NCBI GenBank assembly: GCA_003820375.1
Contig: RPQH01000044.1
Span: 1-36,265, forward strand
Direction: 5' to 3'
Length of the DNA stretch: 36,265 bases
DNA from: Ignavibacteriota bacterium
Lineage (GTDB): Bacteria; Bacteroidota; Ignavibacteria; Tepidaquicellales; OLB5
The position numbers and the translations under genes were made by a program. The first letter of the stretch is position 1, and every line of letters begins with the position of its first letter. The notes below the pieces were generated by a model. That model was not told the origin of the DNA, did not search any database, and worked only from the letters and a program-made list of their open reading frames with translations. Of the stretch, positions 26,048 through 34,045 are shown one piece after another.

Positions 26048-26315
26048 GAGTTATCTCCTTATATTGCAATGAGTTAAGAGGATTTCGATGAATTTTTAGC
26101 CGGCTATGTACAGAAAACAACCCAAAGTCTGCCAATAAACAACCCGAATCCACCCTGAAAACAGACCAACTCATGTCATTTTGTGGAATATATCCACATG
26201 CGGCAATAATGAGACAATAACCGGATTGGTTAGTTGAGTAATGAGCATCATTTTGAGAGGGCAGTGTCAGGGCATTTTTTGTTATGAATGATTACACTTG
26301 CTTATGCTATCACGC

Positions 26316-26481
26316 AGTGATTCCCCATATTAGAAAATCCACAAATACAGATACAACTACAGAGTAGTTGCCAATTGTTGATTACCCGGTTTATACTAAT
26401 TTATGTTACGATTAAGAACCAATGGGGCAACACCTACGGAGTTTCGATGATTGAACAATTTTTCTAATACAGGGAATCACT
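26316..26481. mobile_element. 166-bp MITE-like structure with 22-bp inverted ends
   Basis: The ends 26316-26337 (AGTGATTCCCCATATTAGAA...) and 26460-26481 are inverted repeats matching at 20 of 22 positions. The interior has a small hairpin (CAACTAC-AGA-GTAGTTG) and no gene. It is the only copy I can see, so mobility is inference. Confidence 0.55.
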
Positions 26482-26657
26482 CTGTAATTCTAATCACATG
26501 GGGGCCGTGTCATGTCTGTTTTGTAGATATGCATAATCTATCGCGGTATTATGTAACATCATCAGTGAGAATCAACTTTACTCAACCCAAATGACCTAAA
26601 GGCAGGCTTGACACACATTGCTTGATTTATGAAAGATTCTCCAACCCGGGAGAAATG

Positions 26658-26752
26658 TGTCAGGTCATTTGTCGGAAAGAGGGGATTATCCATGTTTACC
26701 ATAATACTCTTTCGCTTTAGAGATAATATATATTCCCAAGATCGACCTGACA
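26658..26752 (+). mobile_element. 95-bp TGTCAGGTC element, copy upstream (3') of the WapI-like gene
   Basis: Perfect 9-bp inverted ends TGTCAGGTC and GACCTGACA. About 86 percent identical by eye to the direct repeat at 27331-27424, with which it flanks the WapI-like gene. Confidence 0.75.
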
Positions 26753-26795
26753 TTGCATTTTAGCGAAAATGTTCATTATCTTTTAAACTAAAAAC

Positions 26796-27248
26796 TTATT
26801 TCCTCACAGGAAATTTAATTAATGATTCCTCATAAGACTTAATTAATTCATTTAATTTTTCTTTCGTAAAATCGGCTTCAAAAAATAAATCTTCTTCATT
26901 GGGTAGTGGATTAAATTCCACACTAAATTCGAATCTAAGGGTTATCTTTCCATTTTTTTTACCCATCATTTCTAAGGATAGATTTAATTCCAAATACACA
27001 GGTCCTGAATCAGGTTCTTCTCCTCTTTCTATTGCTCTTAGCCAATCTATTGTCCATATAATTTCATGTGTCATAATACACGGAGAAGTTCTTACCCAGT
27101 GTAAATCATTTATTTTTGCTTCAATGAACAAATTAAGCCAATTAGCATCGTAGTACATATCTATGTTAAAACCTGATGTATCAGGAAATTCATACCCTAA
27201 TACTTCCATTCTAAGGAAATCACCTTTTTCATTTTCTAAGTGAATCAT
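26796..27248 (-). CDS. WapI-like immunity protein (orphan)
   Basis: 150 residues, soluble. The pattern VLGYEFP....YDANWL...I......W....PCIMTHEIIWTIDWLRAIERGEEP followed by strands (LELNLSLEMMGKKNGKITLRFEFSVEFNP) resembles the WapI family of immunity proteins that neutralise contact-dependent or secreted nuclease toxins. No toxin gene (WapA/Rhs-like) is next to it. The gene sits between two direct copies of a 95-bp repeat, so it looks like a cargo gene. The assignment rests on a recalled family pattern and could be wrong. Confidence 0.55.
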   Translation of the reverse strand: MIHLENEKGDFLRMEVLGYEFPDTSGFNIDMYYDANWLNLFIEAKINDLHWVRTSPCIMTHEIIWTIDWLRAIERGEEPDSGPVYLELNLSLEMMGKKNGKITLRFEFSVEFNPLPNEEDLFFEADFTKEKLNELIKSYEESLIKFPVRK

Positions 27249-27330
27249 ATCTTAATTCTTGTTATCACAATTCAGAAATTTCTTTTATTAACTCGTTAAA
27301 AATATAAATTTCCTTCACCTCAACCCAATA

Positions 27331-27424
27331 TGTCAGGTCATTTGTTGGAAGAAAGGATTATCCATGTTTACTAAAATACTCTTTTGCTTAAGATATAACA
27401 TATATTTCCAAGATCGACCTGACA
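27331..27424 (+). mobile_element. 94-bp TGTCAGGTC element, second flanking copy
   Basis: Inverted ends TGTCAGGTC and GACCTGACA, same orientation as the copy at 26658. It also serves as the 3' region of the gene at 27448-27975. Confidence 0.75.
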
Positions 27425-27447
27425 CTGCATTTTAAAAATTTTGATTA

Positions 27448-27975
27448 TCAGAAAGAACCAATTTTCTTAAATACCTTTTCTACGTTATTTCTTTCATCAA
27501 ACCGGAAAAAATACGATGCAAAATTAGTGCCATAACGATTTGCCAGAGATGAGCTTGAGTATTCCATAGATAAATTACTTACCACTTCGGCAGTGAATTG
27601 ATTATCATATACATCAGAGAAAAAAATCAAATGCCTGCAATTATTTGTATCATTATTTAATTTTATAAAATCTTTATTGTAATGTTTTTCGTAAGTGAAT
27701 TCCATTGAATCCAGCATATTATTTATTTCCTTACTATCGGTCATATTATATATTGAGTCTCCCAATATTTCCTTTAAAAATACTCTTTTTTCAAAAGAAA
27801 TAATTTCTGTTGAAACACAAATGTTTGTATCATTTATTACTGATGACATCTCTTTTAAAAATTCAGTATCGGTTTTTATATATTCAGCAGCTTTTTTATA
27901 TAATTCAAAGTTATCCTGCGAAAGAAATAGATTGCAGGAACAAAGAAAATAAATGATTAAGAAAATTGCTTTCAT
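27448..27975 (-). CDS. Small secreted protein, unknown
   Basis: 175 residues. N-terminal signal peptide (MKAIFLIIYFLCSCNLFLSQ); Cys15 in LCSC could make it a lipoprotein instead. The rest is predicted alpha/beta with many Asn, Asp and Ser and no family I recognise. It starts one base after the stop of the propeller gene at 27977, so it is the second gene of that transcript; a function linked to the propeller is possible. Confidence 0.65.
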   Translation of the reverse strand: MKAIFLIIYFLCSCNLFLSQDNFELYKKAAEYIKTDTEFLKEMSSVINDTNICVSTEIISFEKRVFLKEILGDSIYNMTDSKEINNMLDSMEFTYEKHYNKDFIKLNNDTNNCRHLIFFSDVYDNQFTAEVVSNLSMEYSSSSLANRYGTNFASYFFRFDERNNVEKVFKKIGSF

Positions 27976-27976
27976 A

Positions 27977-30145
27977 TTATTTCACCAATATCATTCTATT
28001 AGTTTGTGTAAACCCATCTCCAATCAATCTATAAAAATACACACCGCTTGGATAATCATTTGCATTCCATTCTACTTCATAAATGCCGGGGGAGAGTGAC
28101 TCATTTACAAGTACTGCAATTTCTTTACCGAGTACATCATAAATCTTCAATTGCACAAAATCACCCCCCATACCCCCCTCAAGGGGGGATTTCTGCTGCG
28201 GTATAGAGAACTTTATCTTTGTTGCCGGATTAAATGGGTTGGGATAATTCTGATACAAGTAAGATTTTACAGGAATGGATGTTGTAATATTTTTTACTCC
28301 AATTGGCTCACCTCCTGTAGTTGTTTTCATAATTGTACCACCGAAACCTGCTAAATATAAAACATTCCCGTTAATAATTGCTAAACTATTAATATCATTA
28401 TTTGTATTCAAAATCTTCCGAATCCAATTAATTCCGCCGTTAGTTGTTTTGCAAAATATACCACCATTACAAGTGTAATAACCGGTGGATTCATTAAAGA
28501 ATTTAATATCATTAATACCGGTATAAGCCGATGTGGAACTCCACGTCCCGCCTCCATTGATTGTTTTATAAATAATGTCGTTTGTCCAATCACTATATTT
28601 TACAAAGCCGGTTGATGCATTTATAAAATAAACAAGACTTCCTGTTACATTATTTATTGCAATCCAGTTATTTCCTCCATTGGTTGTCTTAACTGCATGA
28701 CCTGCATTTTTTATACAGTACCCTGTATTATTATCTACGAATGATATTGAATTAATATTCGATAATCCTGTTGGAAGGGCTGAGAAATTGCTGCCCCCAT
28801 TAGTTGTTTTGATTACATTACCATCACTGCAGGAAATATAACCCGAATTTTCATTTATCCAACACATTGAAGTAAAAGGGGTGTAAACACCACTTGAAAT
28901 TAAATTCCAGTTTGCTCCATTGTTTGTACTCTTGTAAAGCAATCCATGAACACTGTCGTCACCGGCTGCATAAACCGTAGATTCTCCTGCAAACTTGATT
29001 GTTTTTAAATTTGCAGCATTTAATGTAATTGAAGTGTCCCAGTAATTTCCCCCGTTAGTTGTTCTGAATATTTTACCTGAATAACCTGAAGCACACCCTG
29101 TATTTTCATTTGCAAAGGTTATGCTGCACAATTCCCTGTTATAACCATAATATATTTTATTCCATGTTAAGCCATTATCATTGGTTTTATACATAGCTCC
29201 GAAACTCCCTACAGCAACTCCGTGTAAATTATCCTCAAATGATATTGAAGTATATGAGCCGATAAATCCAAAACCGGTCAAGCTCCAATTTGCACCTGAG
29301 TTTGTGGACTTCGCTATACAACCTGTCATAAATCCTTCTGCATCCGGAGAATTACCGCATGCAAATATATCCTGGCTACCTGATGATATAAACCTACGAA
29401 AATATGTGTAAGAAGGTCCAGAATAAATAGTGCTCCAATTATTCCCGCTATTTGTTGTCCTTACAATACAATTTGAAGTTAGAATAAATCCTGTTTGTGA
29501 GTTTAAGAAATAAATATCATCAACACAATATCCAAAAGTTGTTGATTGCCATGATTGACCTCCATCTGTGGATTTAAATACTTTCCCTGCAAAATATCCA
29601 TTTGCGCTGCTTATGTATATTACCTGTTCATTGATACAATATATGCCGGAAAAGCTTTCATCAAAATTAGAGTAGCTGTTATACCAATTTAAACCACCAT
29701 TTGTAGTCTTGTAGATTTTTTCACTACCAATAACAAAGCCAATGGACGAATTAATAAATGACATTGCATATCCTGTATATAAAGTATCACCCGTGGGTCG
29801 TGCGAACCAGGTTAATCCGCCATTTGAAGTATAATAAATTCCTTTTGGCGATGCTTCATTTGTTAATATCCAACCTGTACTTGCATTGATAAACGACATA
29901 CTGTTTATTCTTGTAACATTAGGTATGTTCAAAAATGACCAGTTTATTCCTCCGTTGGTAGATTTCATTAAAAGCCCATATTTACTTCCGGCATATATAA
30001 TTTCACCGGGTAAATACTTAACACATGTAAGCTCATTTCCTTGCGGTAAAGGATTTTGCCAGAACCAACCGGATTGTGAAAAAGAAATATTTATTAATGA
30101 TGAAAGTAAAATTGCAAATATAAAGAAGTATAAACTTTTTTTCAT
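27977..30145 (-). CDS. T9SS-exported YCF48/BNR-type beta-propeller protein
   Basis: 722 residues. Signal peptide (1-24, LSSLINISFSQ). The body (about 30-620) is a run of about a dozen repeats of the type TTNGGxNW followed by SxxFIN/TGY, characteristic of YCF48-like/sortilin-like propellers. The C-terminus is a type A T9SS sorting domain: YLYQNYPNPFNPATKIKFSIPQ, LKIYDVLGKEIAVLVNESLSPGIYEVEWNA and SGVYFYRLIGDGFTQTNRMILVK. A 12-residue tract (KSPLEGGMGGDF, about 649-661) lies between the first two strands of the domain and is encoded by a palindromic G-rich repeat. The protein would be secreted or anchored at the cell surface through T9SS. First gene of a two-gene unit with the 175-residue secreted protein. 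Confidence 0.92.
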   Translation of the reverse strand: MKKSLYFFIFAILLSSLINISFSQSGWFWQNPLPQGNELTCVKYLPGEIIYAGSKYGLLMKSTNGGINWSFLNIPNVTRINSMSFINASTGWILTNEASPKGIYYTSNGGLTWFARPTGDTLYTGYAMSFINSSIGFVIGSEKIYKTTNGGLNWYNSYSNFDESFSGIYCINEQVIYISSANGYFAGKVFKSTDGGQSWQSTTFGYCVDDIYFLNSQTGFILTSNCIVRTTNSGNNWSTIYSGPSYTYFRRFISSGSQDIFACGNSPDAEGFMTGCIAKSTNSGANWSLTGFGFIGSYTSISFEDNLHGVAVGSFGAMYKTNDNGLTWNKIYYGYNRELCSITFANENTGCASGYSGKIFRTTNGGNYWDTSITLNAANLKTIKFAGESTVYAAGDDSVHGLLYKSTNNGANWNLISSGVYTPFTSMCWINENSGYISCSDGNVIKTTNGGSNFSALPTGLSNINSISFVDNNTGYCIKNAGHAVKTTNGGNNWIAINNVTGSLVYFINASTGFVKYSDWTNDIIYKTINGGGTWSSTSAYTGINDIKFFNESTGYYTCNGGIFCKTTNGGINWIRKILNTNNDINSLAIINGNVLYLAGFGGTIMKTTTGGEPIGVKNITTSIPVKSYLYQNYPNPFNPATKIKFSIPQQKSPLEGGMGGDFVQLKIYDVLGKEIAVLVNESLSPGIYEVEWNANDYPSGVYFYRLIGDGFTQTNRMILVK
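28150..28195 (-). repeat. In-frame palindromic tract inside a T9SS sorting domain
   Basis: CCCCCC-TCAA-GGGGGG (28173-28188) with adjoining CACCCCCCAT encodes SPLEGGMGG on the minus strand. The G/C content and palindrome contrast with the AT-rich gene. Similar stacked G/C palindromes lie in intergenic DNA at 25750-25848. Confidence 0.7.
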
Positions 30146-30275
30146 GGCTAGTAAAAATTTAATTATTCAATAACAAAACTCTTACTGCTTGTGTATCAGT
30201 AATTATGGCAGTTAAAGCAGTGTTTTAATATATATTTATTTTTCTGTAATTTAAATAGTTAAAATCAGCGATAAA

Positions 30276-30317
30276 GCAATTAGCAATGAACAATTAGCAA
30301 TGAACAATTAGCAATTG
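30276..30317 (+). repeat. 7-bp array (RCAATKA)
   Basis: Six heptamers: GCAATTA, GCAATGA, ACAATTA, GCAATGA, ACAATTA, GCAATTG, effectively a 14-bp dimer repeated. Confidence 0.85.
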
Positions 30318-30396
30318 TGGGTTAGAAGCTCAGCAGGCATTGTAAAACAAGGGTTGATTTTCCGGGAATAAAAATCTTTTGAAATATTTTACTACT

Positions 30397-30439
30397 CCTT
30401 ACCAAATTTTCCTTAGATCCTTTGGACCATTTGGTAAGG
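30397..30439. other. 11-bp-stem hairpin with 21-nt loop
   Basis: CCTTACCAAAT (30397-30407) and ATTTGGTAAGG (30429-30439) are perfectly complementary. No T-tract follows, so this is probably not an intrinsic terminator. The loop contains TCCTTTGGA. Possible roles are an operator for a dimeric regulator or a repeat. Confidence 0.6.
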
Positions 30440-30637
30440 TTTTGAAAGAGAAATAAGGAAACTTGCTTAGAAAAAATTTTCCTAAAGGCGGCTAAATTTT
30501 GCTTTTTTTATAATTATTTGTTTTATATATTACAATCGTAAAAAATATAACTTGATAATCATTCATTAACATTCTAATTTCGCCTATCGGAATAAATCTA
30601 CATATTTTATTTCTTCTTTAAATAAAAAAAACACAAA

Positions 30638-31462
30638 TTGCGTAACATAAAATATTTATTAGTATTAATATTACTGGGGGTTTTATTGGCTTCTTGTGAA
30701 AAAGATGACCCCTCAATAATAGACCCTGTTCTAAATTTTCCAAAAATTCTCGGTGTATTGGTTACTCCGCAGGTTTATGATACTTCCAATATTAACGGAA
30801 TTGCATGGGCACAGGTCAGCTCGGTTGATCCTGTTCAAAGCGTTACGGCTACAATTAAAAACCCGGAAAATACTCAAATTGGCGTTTTTGAATTGAAGGA
30901 TGACGGTGTTGCACCTGATACTGCCGCAGGGGATGGGAAATATACGTGTAATTTCTCATTTAATATGGAATGCAGGATTGTTGGCTCATACAGAACTGAG
31001 TTTATTGCTGTAACTACTTCATCATTGCAAAGCGGTTTAAATACACAGGATTTTAGTGTAATCAACAGCAATAATCAAAAACCGGTGATATTGAGCTTGA
31101 TAGCTCCGGATTCACTCCAAAGACCAAGCGGTTCAACCGGTGATTCAACAAGACCGGTGTTTATACAGGTCCACGTTGAAGACCCTGATGGTAATTGCGA
31201 TTTACCAATTGATGGTTCGTTTTTTAATTCTTTTTTACCTAATGGTAATCCAAGCATAAGTAATCCGTTTATTATGTATGATGATGGAATAGTTAATGAA
31301 TCAAGCCGGTGCGATACAACAGCAAAAGACGGAAAATACTCTTTACGGATTTATATTCCTTTCAATGCGTCTTTAGGAACATACATATGGAAATTCAATG
31401 CAAGAGATAACGCAGAAAACCTTAGCGATACTTTAATACATTTAATTAATGTTTATCAGTAA
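30638..31462 (+). CDS. Envelope lipoprotein with Ig-like domains
   Basis: 274 residues from a TTG start that gives a clean lipoprotein signal, LILLGVLLASC (Cys20). Two similar beta domains follow, each ending in the motif DDG...DTTAxDGKYS (residues about 87-102 and 220-240), a bacterial Ig-like/choice-of-anchor pattern common in Bacteroidota surface lipoproteins. First gene of the plus-strand secretion-related operon; the next gene starts one base after its stop. Ligand unknown. Confidence 0.8.
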   Translation: MRNIKYLLVLILLGVLLASCEKDDPSIIDPVLNFPKILGVLVTPQVYDTSNINGIAWAQVSSVDPVQSVTATIKNPENTQIGVFELKDDGVAPDTAAGDGKYTCNFSFNMECRIVGSYRTEFIAVTTSSLQSGLNTQDFSVINSNNQKPVILSLIAPDSLQRPSGSTGDSTRPVFIQVHVEDPDGNCDLPIDGSFFNSFLPNGNPSISNPFIMYDDGIVNESSRCDTTAKDGKYSLRIYIPFNASLGTYIWKFNARDNAENLSDTLIHLINVYQ

Positions 31463-31463
31463 T

Positions 31464-33110
31464 ATGAAAAAAGTTTTAATCTTATATATAATATTATTCG
31501 TAGGCACAGCTTACTCACAGGTTATGCCAAAAGAATATAAGCTTGATGCCCGGAAATTTACTGACAAGCAGCTTTCACAGCTTGATGCTGTTAATAATAT
31601 TTACGGCAAGAGGTTAACGGCAGTTCCCGAACCGACGCCTTCTATTATATCAAACTTTATATCAGATATTTTAGTAGCAGGTGATACAATCTGGTTTGGC
31701 ACAGGTAAGGGAGTATCAAGAACTACAAATAACGGTGTATCATTTCAGAACTATCACGGATTAGAGCCGTTTGGTGATTATGATGTATCGGGTATAGCAG
31801 TTTATAAAAATTTTGTTGTAGTTGCCACAGCGGAATCAAGAGATGTAAACGGCGAGACCGAGCCTGCAGGTACAGGCATTAAAGTATCATCGGATTTTGG
31901 TACAACTTGGCATGCTTATCCTCAGCCTATGGAAAGCGGAACGGGAAGATTTGATTCTTTAATATACGGAAGCAATGTTATCCCTGCATTAAAAGTTTTA
32001 ACAGACATCAGAAATTTATCGTACGATGTATTAATAACAAGAAAAAATACAACATCCGATTCAATTGTTATCTGGATAACATCATGGGCAGGTGCATTAA
32101 GGAAATCAACCGATTACGGAGCAACATTTACAAGAGTCATATTGCCGCCCGATGACAATAGTATTGACAGCATCTATCCCGGCGGTAATTATACAGGTTC
32201 AAGCAGCTTTGCATATGACCCCGTTGTAAACGATAATCATAAATGTTTTTCCATCACAGCAGAAAATGACTCAACAATTTATGTAGGTACTGCACTTGGC
32301 ATAAACAGGTCAACCGACTGGGGTGTAAGCTGGAAAAAAAATACAACTGCAAATTCTGGCAACAGGATATCGGGTAATTTTGTGGTTGGTTTAAATGTTC
32401 AGCGTTATGCAGGGCACTCAATTGTTTGGGGTGCTACAAATGTCGGCGGAGGCACCGGAAATCAGATTAATGGTTTCAGCTATACAACCAACAGCGGTAC
32501 ATCATGGGGTAAAGAAGTAACCGATTCGGCTTTCTCACATGGCGTAGGGTTTAAAGATTCTGTTGTTTATGCCGCCGATGATAACGGTATATGGAGAAGT
32601 AATTTTGTACCGTTAAACTTTAACTGGGCAAAGCCAAACGTTATCTATGATGAAGATATCAGAGATTATATCAGGTCAAATTCATTTTACGCAGTTGATT
32701 CAAAAGGAGATTCAATCTGGGTAGGCAGCGGAGACGGGCTTGCAAGAACAAGAGATCTGGGCAATCCATGGACAGAAAAATGGAAGATATTCCGTGCTTA
32801 TAAACCAATTAGCTCAACACAGGAATCATATGCCGCACCAAATCCATTTTCACCTGATGATGAAGTTACGAGGATATTTTATAAAACAGGAAAAACATCT
32901 GCAAGCGTTACAATAAGAATATTTGATTTTGCAATGAATCCTGTGAGAGTGTTAATTCAAAATGCTCAAAGAACAACACCCGAAGTAGTTTGGACAGCAT
33001 GGGACGGCAAGCGTGATGACGGAATGCAGGTAGCAAACGGAGTATATTTCTACAGAATCGAAGTTGATAATGATATGACGTTTTGGGGAAAAATATTAGT
33101 TTTACAGTAA
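31464..33110 (+). CDS. Secreted beta-propeller protein with FlgD-like C-terminal domain
   Basis: 548 residues from the ATG at 31464, chosen over an ATG 15 bases upstream because it directly follows the previous stop (TAA at 31460-31462) and starts a clean signal peptide (VLILYIILFVGTAYSQ). The body has propeller-type repeats (TIWFGTGKGVSRTTNNGVSF, TIYVGTALGINRSTDWGVSW, SIWVGSGDGLARTRDLG). The C-terminus, from about AAPNPFSPDDEV, is a FlgD Ig-like domain (VRVLI...WDGKRDDGMQVANGVYFYRI), used like the T9SS sorting domain in this lineage. Its stop TAA overlaps the ATG of the antitoxin-like gene (TAATG). Confidence 0.87.
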   Translation: MKKVLILYIILFVGTAYSQVMPKEYKLDARKFTDKQLSQLDAVNNIYGKRLTAVPEPTPSIISNFISDILVAGDTIWFGTGKGVSRTTNNGVSFQNYHGLEPFGDYDVSGIAVYKNFVVVATAESRDVNGETEPAGTGIKVSSDFGTTWHAYPQPMESGTGRFDSLIYGSNVIPALKVLTDIRNLSYDVLITRKNTTSDSIVIWITSWAGALRKSTDYGATFTRVILPPDDNSIDSIYPGGNYTGSSSFAYDPVVNDNHKCFSITAENDSTIYVGTALGINRSTDWGVSWKKNTTANSGNRISGNFVVGLNVQRYAGHSIVWGATNVGGGTGNQINGFSYTTNSGTSWGKEVTDSAFSHGVGFKDSVVYAADDNGIWRSNFVPLNFNWAKPNVIYDEDIRDYIRSNSFYAVDSKGDSIWVGSGDGLARTRDLGNPWTEKWKIFRAYKPISSTQESYAAPNPFSPDDEVTRIFYKTGKTSASVTIRIFDFAMNPVRVLIQNAQRTTPEVVWTAWDGKRDDGMQVANGVYFYRIEVDNDMTFWGKILVLQ

Positions 33111-33361
33111 TGAATTATTTGAAAGCTGTTTTCTGGGATTATCCGCAATATACGGATGAAGAGAATTTAGTTAATACTATTAAGTACGCTAAAAAAGACG
33201 TATATAATTGGATTTTATACCGTTTTCTGGAATATGGCAGAGCAATCGATACTTTAAAATACTTTGAGGTTAACAGAATAAAAGAATCATTAGATGAGTT
33301 GAAACTCAAACCATACACAAGAAAAAAATGGGAAAGACTAACTAAGGTATATGGAAATTAA
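33110..33361 (+). CDS. Putative antitoxin, DUF6922-like
   Basis: 83 residues from the ATG at 33110, which overlaps the preceding stop codon. The pattern FWDYPQYTDEENLVNTIKYAKKDVYNWILYRFLEYGRAIDTLKYF...RIKESLDELKLKPYTRKKWERL resembles DUF6922 proteins that I recall as partners of AbiEii-type nucleotidyltransferases. All-helical and basic at the end. It overlaps the next gene by 11 bp, typical of antitoxin-toxin order. An upstream start inside the previous gene is possible but would add only nine unrelated residues. Confidence 0.7.
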   Translation: MNYLKAVFWDYPQYTDEENLVNTIKYAKKDVYNWILYRFLEYGRAIDTLKYFEVNRIKESLDELKLKPYTRKKWERLTKVYGN

Positions 33362-34037
33362 AGTAGATAATACTTGTTTTGCAACTGAAAATCAAAGGGA
33401 TGTTCTTTTATTGTTATCCGGTTTTAATGAGATTAGAGAAAATTTCTTTCTTACAGGAGGTACAGCATTATCTGTGTTTTATCTGCATCATAGAGTATCA
33501 GATGATCTTGACCTTTTTACAGTTAATGAAATAGATTTATCTAAACTGGATTTCTTACTGACTAGAAATTTAAATGAAAGAATTAAGAAAATAAACAGTA
33601 CAAAACATTATTTATCATTAATTATTGATGATACAAAAGTTGATTTTGTTATTGATTATGTATCAAATAAAAATAAAAGAGAAAAATACTATTTTAATGA
33701 AGAAAGTTTTATCAGGATAGACAACATGGAAAATATTTCTTCAAATAAATTATGTGTACTGGTTAGCAGGACTGAAGTAAAAGATTACATTGATTTTTTC
33801 CATATTTGTAAAAATTATGATAATGATAAGTTAAAGATTATATATGAAGAAGCTTTGAAAAAAGATGCAGTCTTTGAAGATAGTCCGACGGTTGCTTATC
33901 AAATAGAAGAGGGGTTGAAATATGTGGTTAATAATCAAGATTTATATCCAAGATTAAGTGTTTCTATCAAGCAGAAGGAATTTGAAGATTTTTACAAAAA
34001 ATTAGTAGATTTAATTTTTTTAAAGGATAAAAAATAA
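33351..34037 (+). CDS. AbiEii/AbiGii-family nucleotidyltransferase toxin
   Basis: 228 residues. Nucleotidyltransferase fold with the motif GGTALSVFYLHHRVSDDLDLF: GGT (36-38) and catalytic Asp52/Asp54, then a third acidic residue in DDTKVDFVIDY (Asp98). Family members transfer nucleotides to tRNA or other RNAs and arrest growth, or abort phage infection, until countered by the partner. It overlaps the antitoxin-like gene. Low GC (about 28 percent by eye) compared with the flanking secretion genes suggests acquisition. It ends eight bases before the next gene. Confidence 0.87.
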   Translation: MEIKVDNTCFATENQRDVLLLLSGFNEIRENFFLTGGTALSVFYLHHRVSDDLDLFTVNEIDLSKLDFLLTRNLNERIKKINSTKHYLSLIIDDTKVDFVIDYVSNKNKREKYYFNEESFIRIDNMENISSNKLCVLVSRTEVKDYIDFFHICKNYDNDKLKIIYEEALKKDAVFEDSPTVAYQIEEGLKYVVNNQDLYPRLSVSIKQKEFEDFYKKLVDLIFLKDKK

Positions 34038-34045
34038 TTGTAAGC

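Larger units (their letters stand above)
25530..26315. other. Non-coding, repeat-rich region, first part
   Basis: No credible gene. Contents include stacked palindromes: CCTCTCTCCT/AGGAGAGAGG (25750-25772), the perfect palindrome CCCCTCTCGAGAGGGG (25800-25815) and CTCCGAT/ATCGGAG (25820-25848). A heptamer array lies at 26018-26047. The whole gene-free stretch runs from 25270 to 26795. Confidence 0.75.
30146..30637. other. 492-bp intergenic divergent region
   Basis: Between the minus-strand propeller gene and the plus-strand lipoprotein gene, so it should hold both promoters. No gene. It contains a heptamer array (30276-30317), a long-stem hairpin (30397-30439) and a T-rich run ending TTTGCTTTTTTT near 30500-30510. 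Confidence 0.7.

Noticed and set aside
26562-26753. 63-residue open frame over the 95-bp element
   Set aside because: The second copy of the element (27331-27424) has stop codons in the same frame, and the frame is explained by the repeat.
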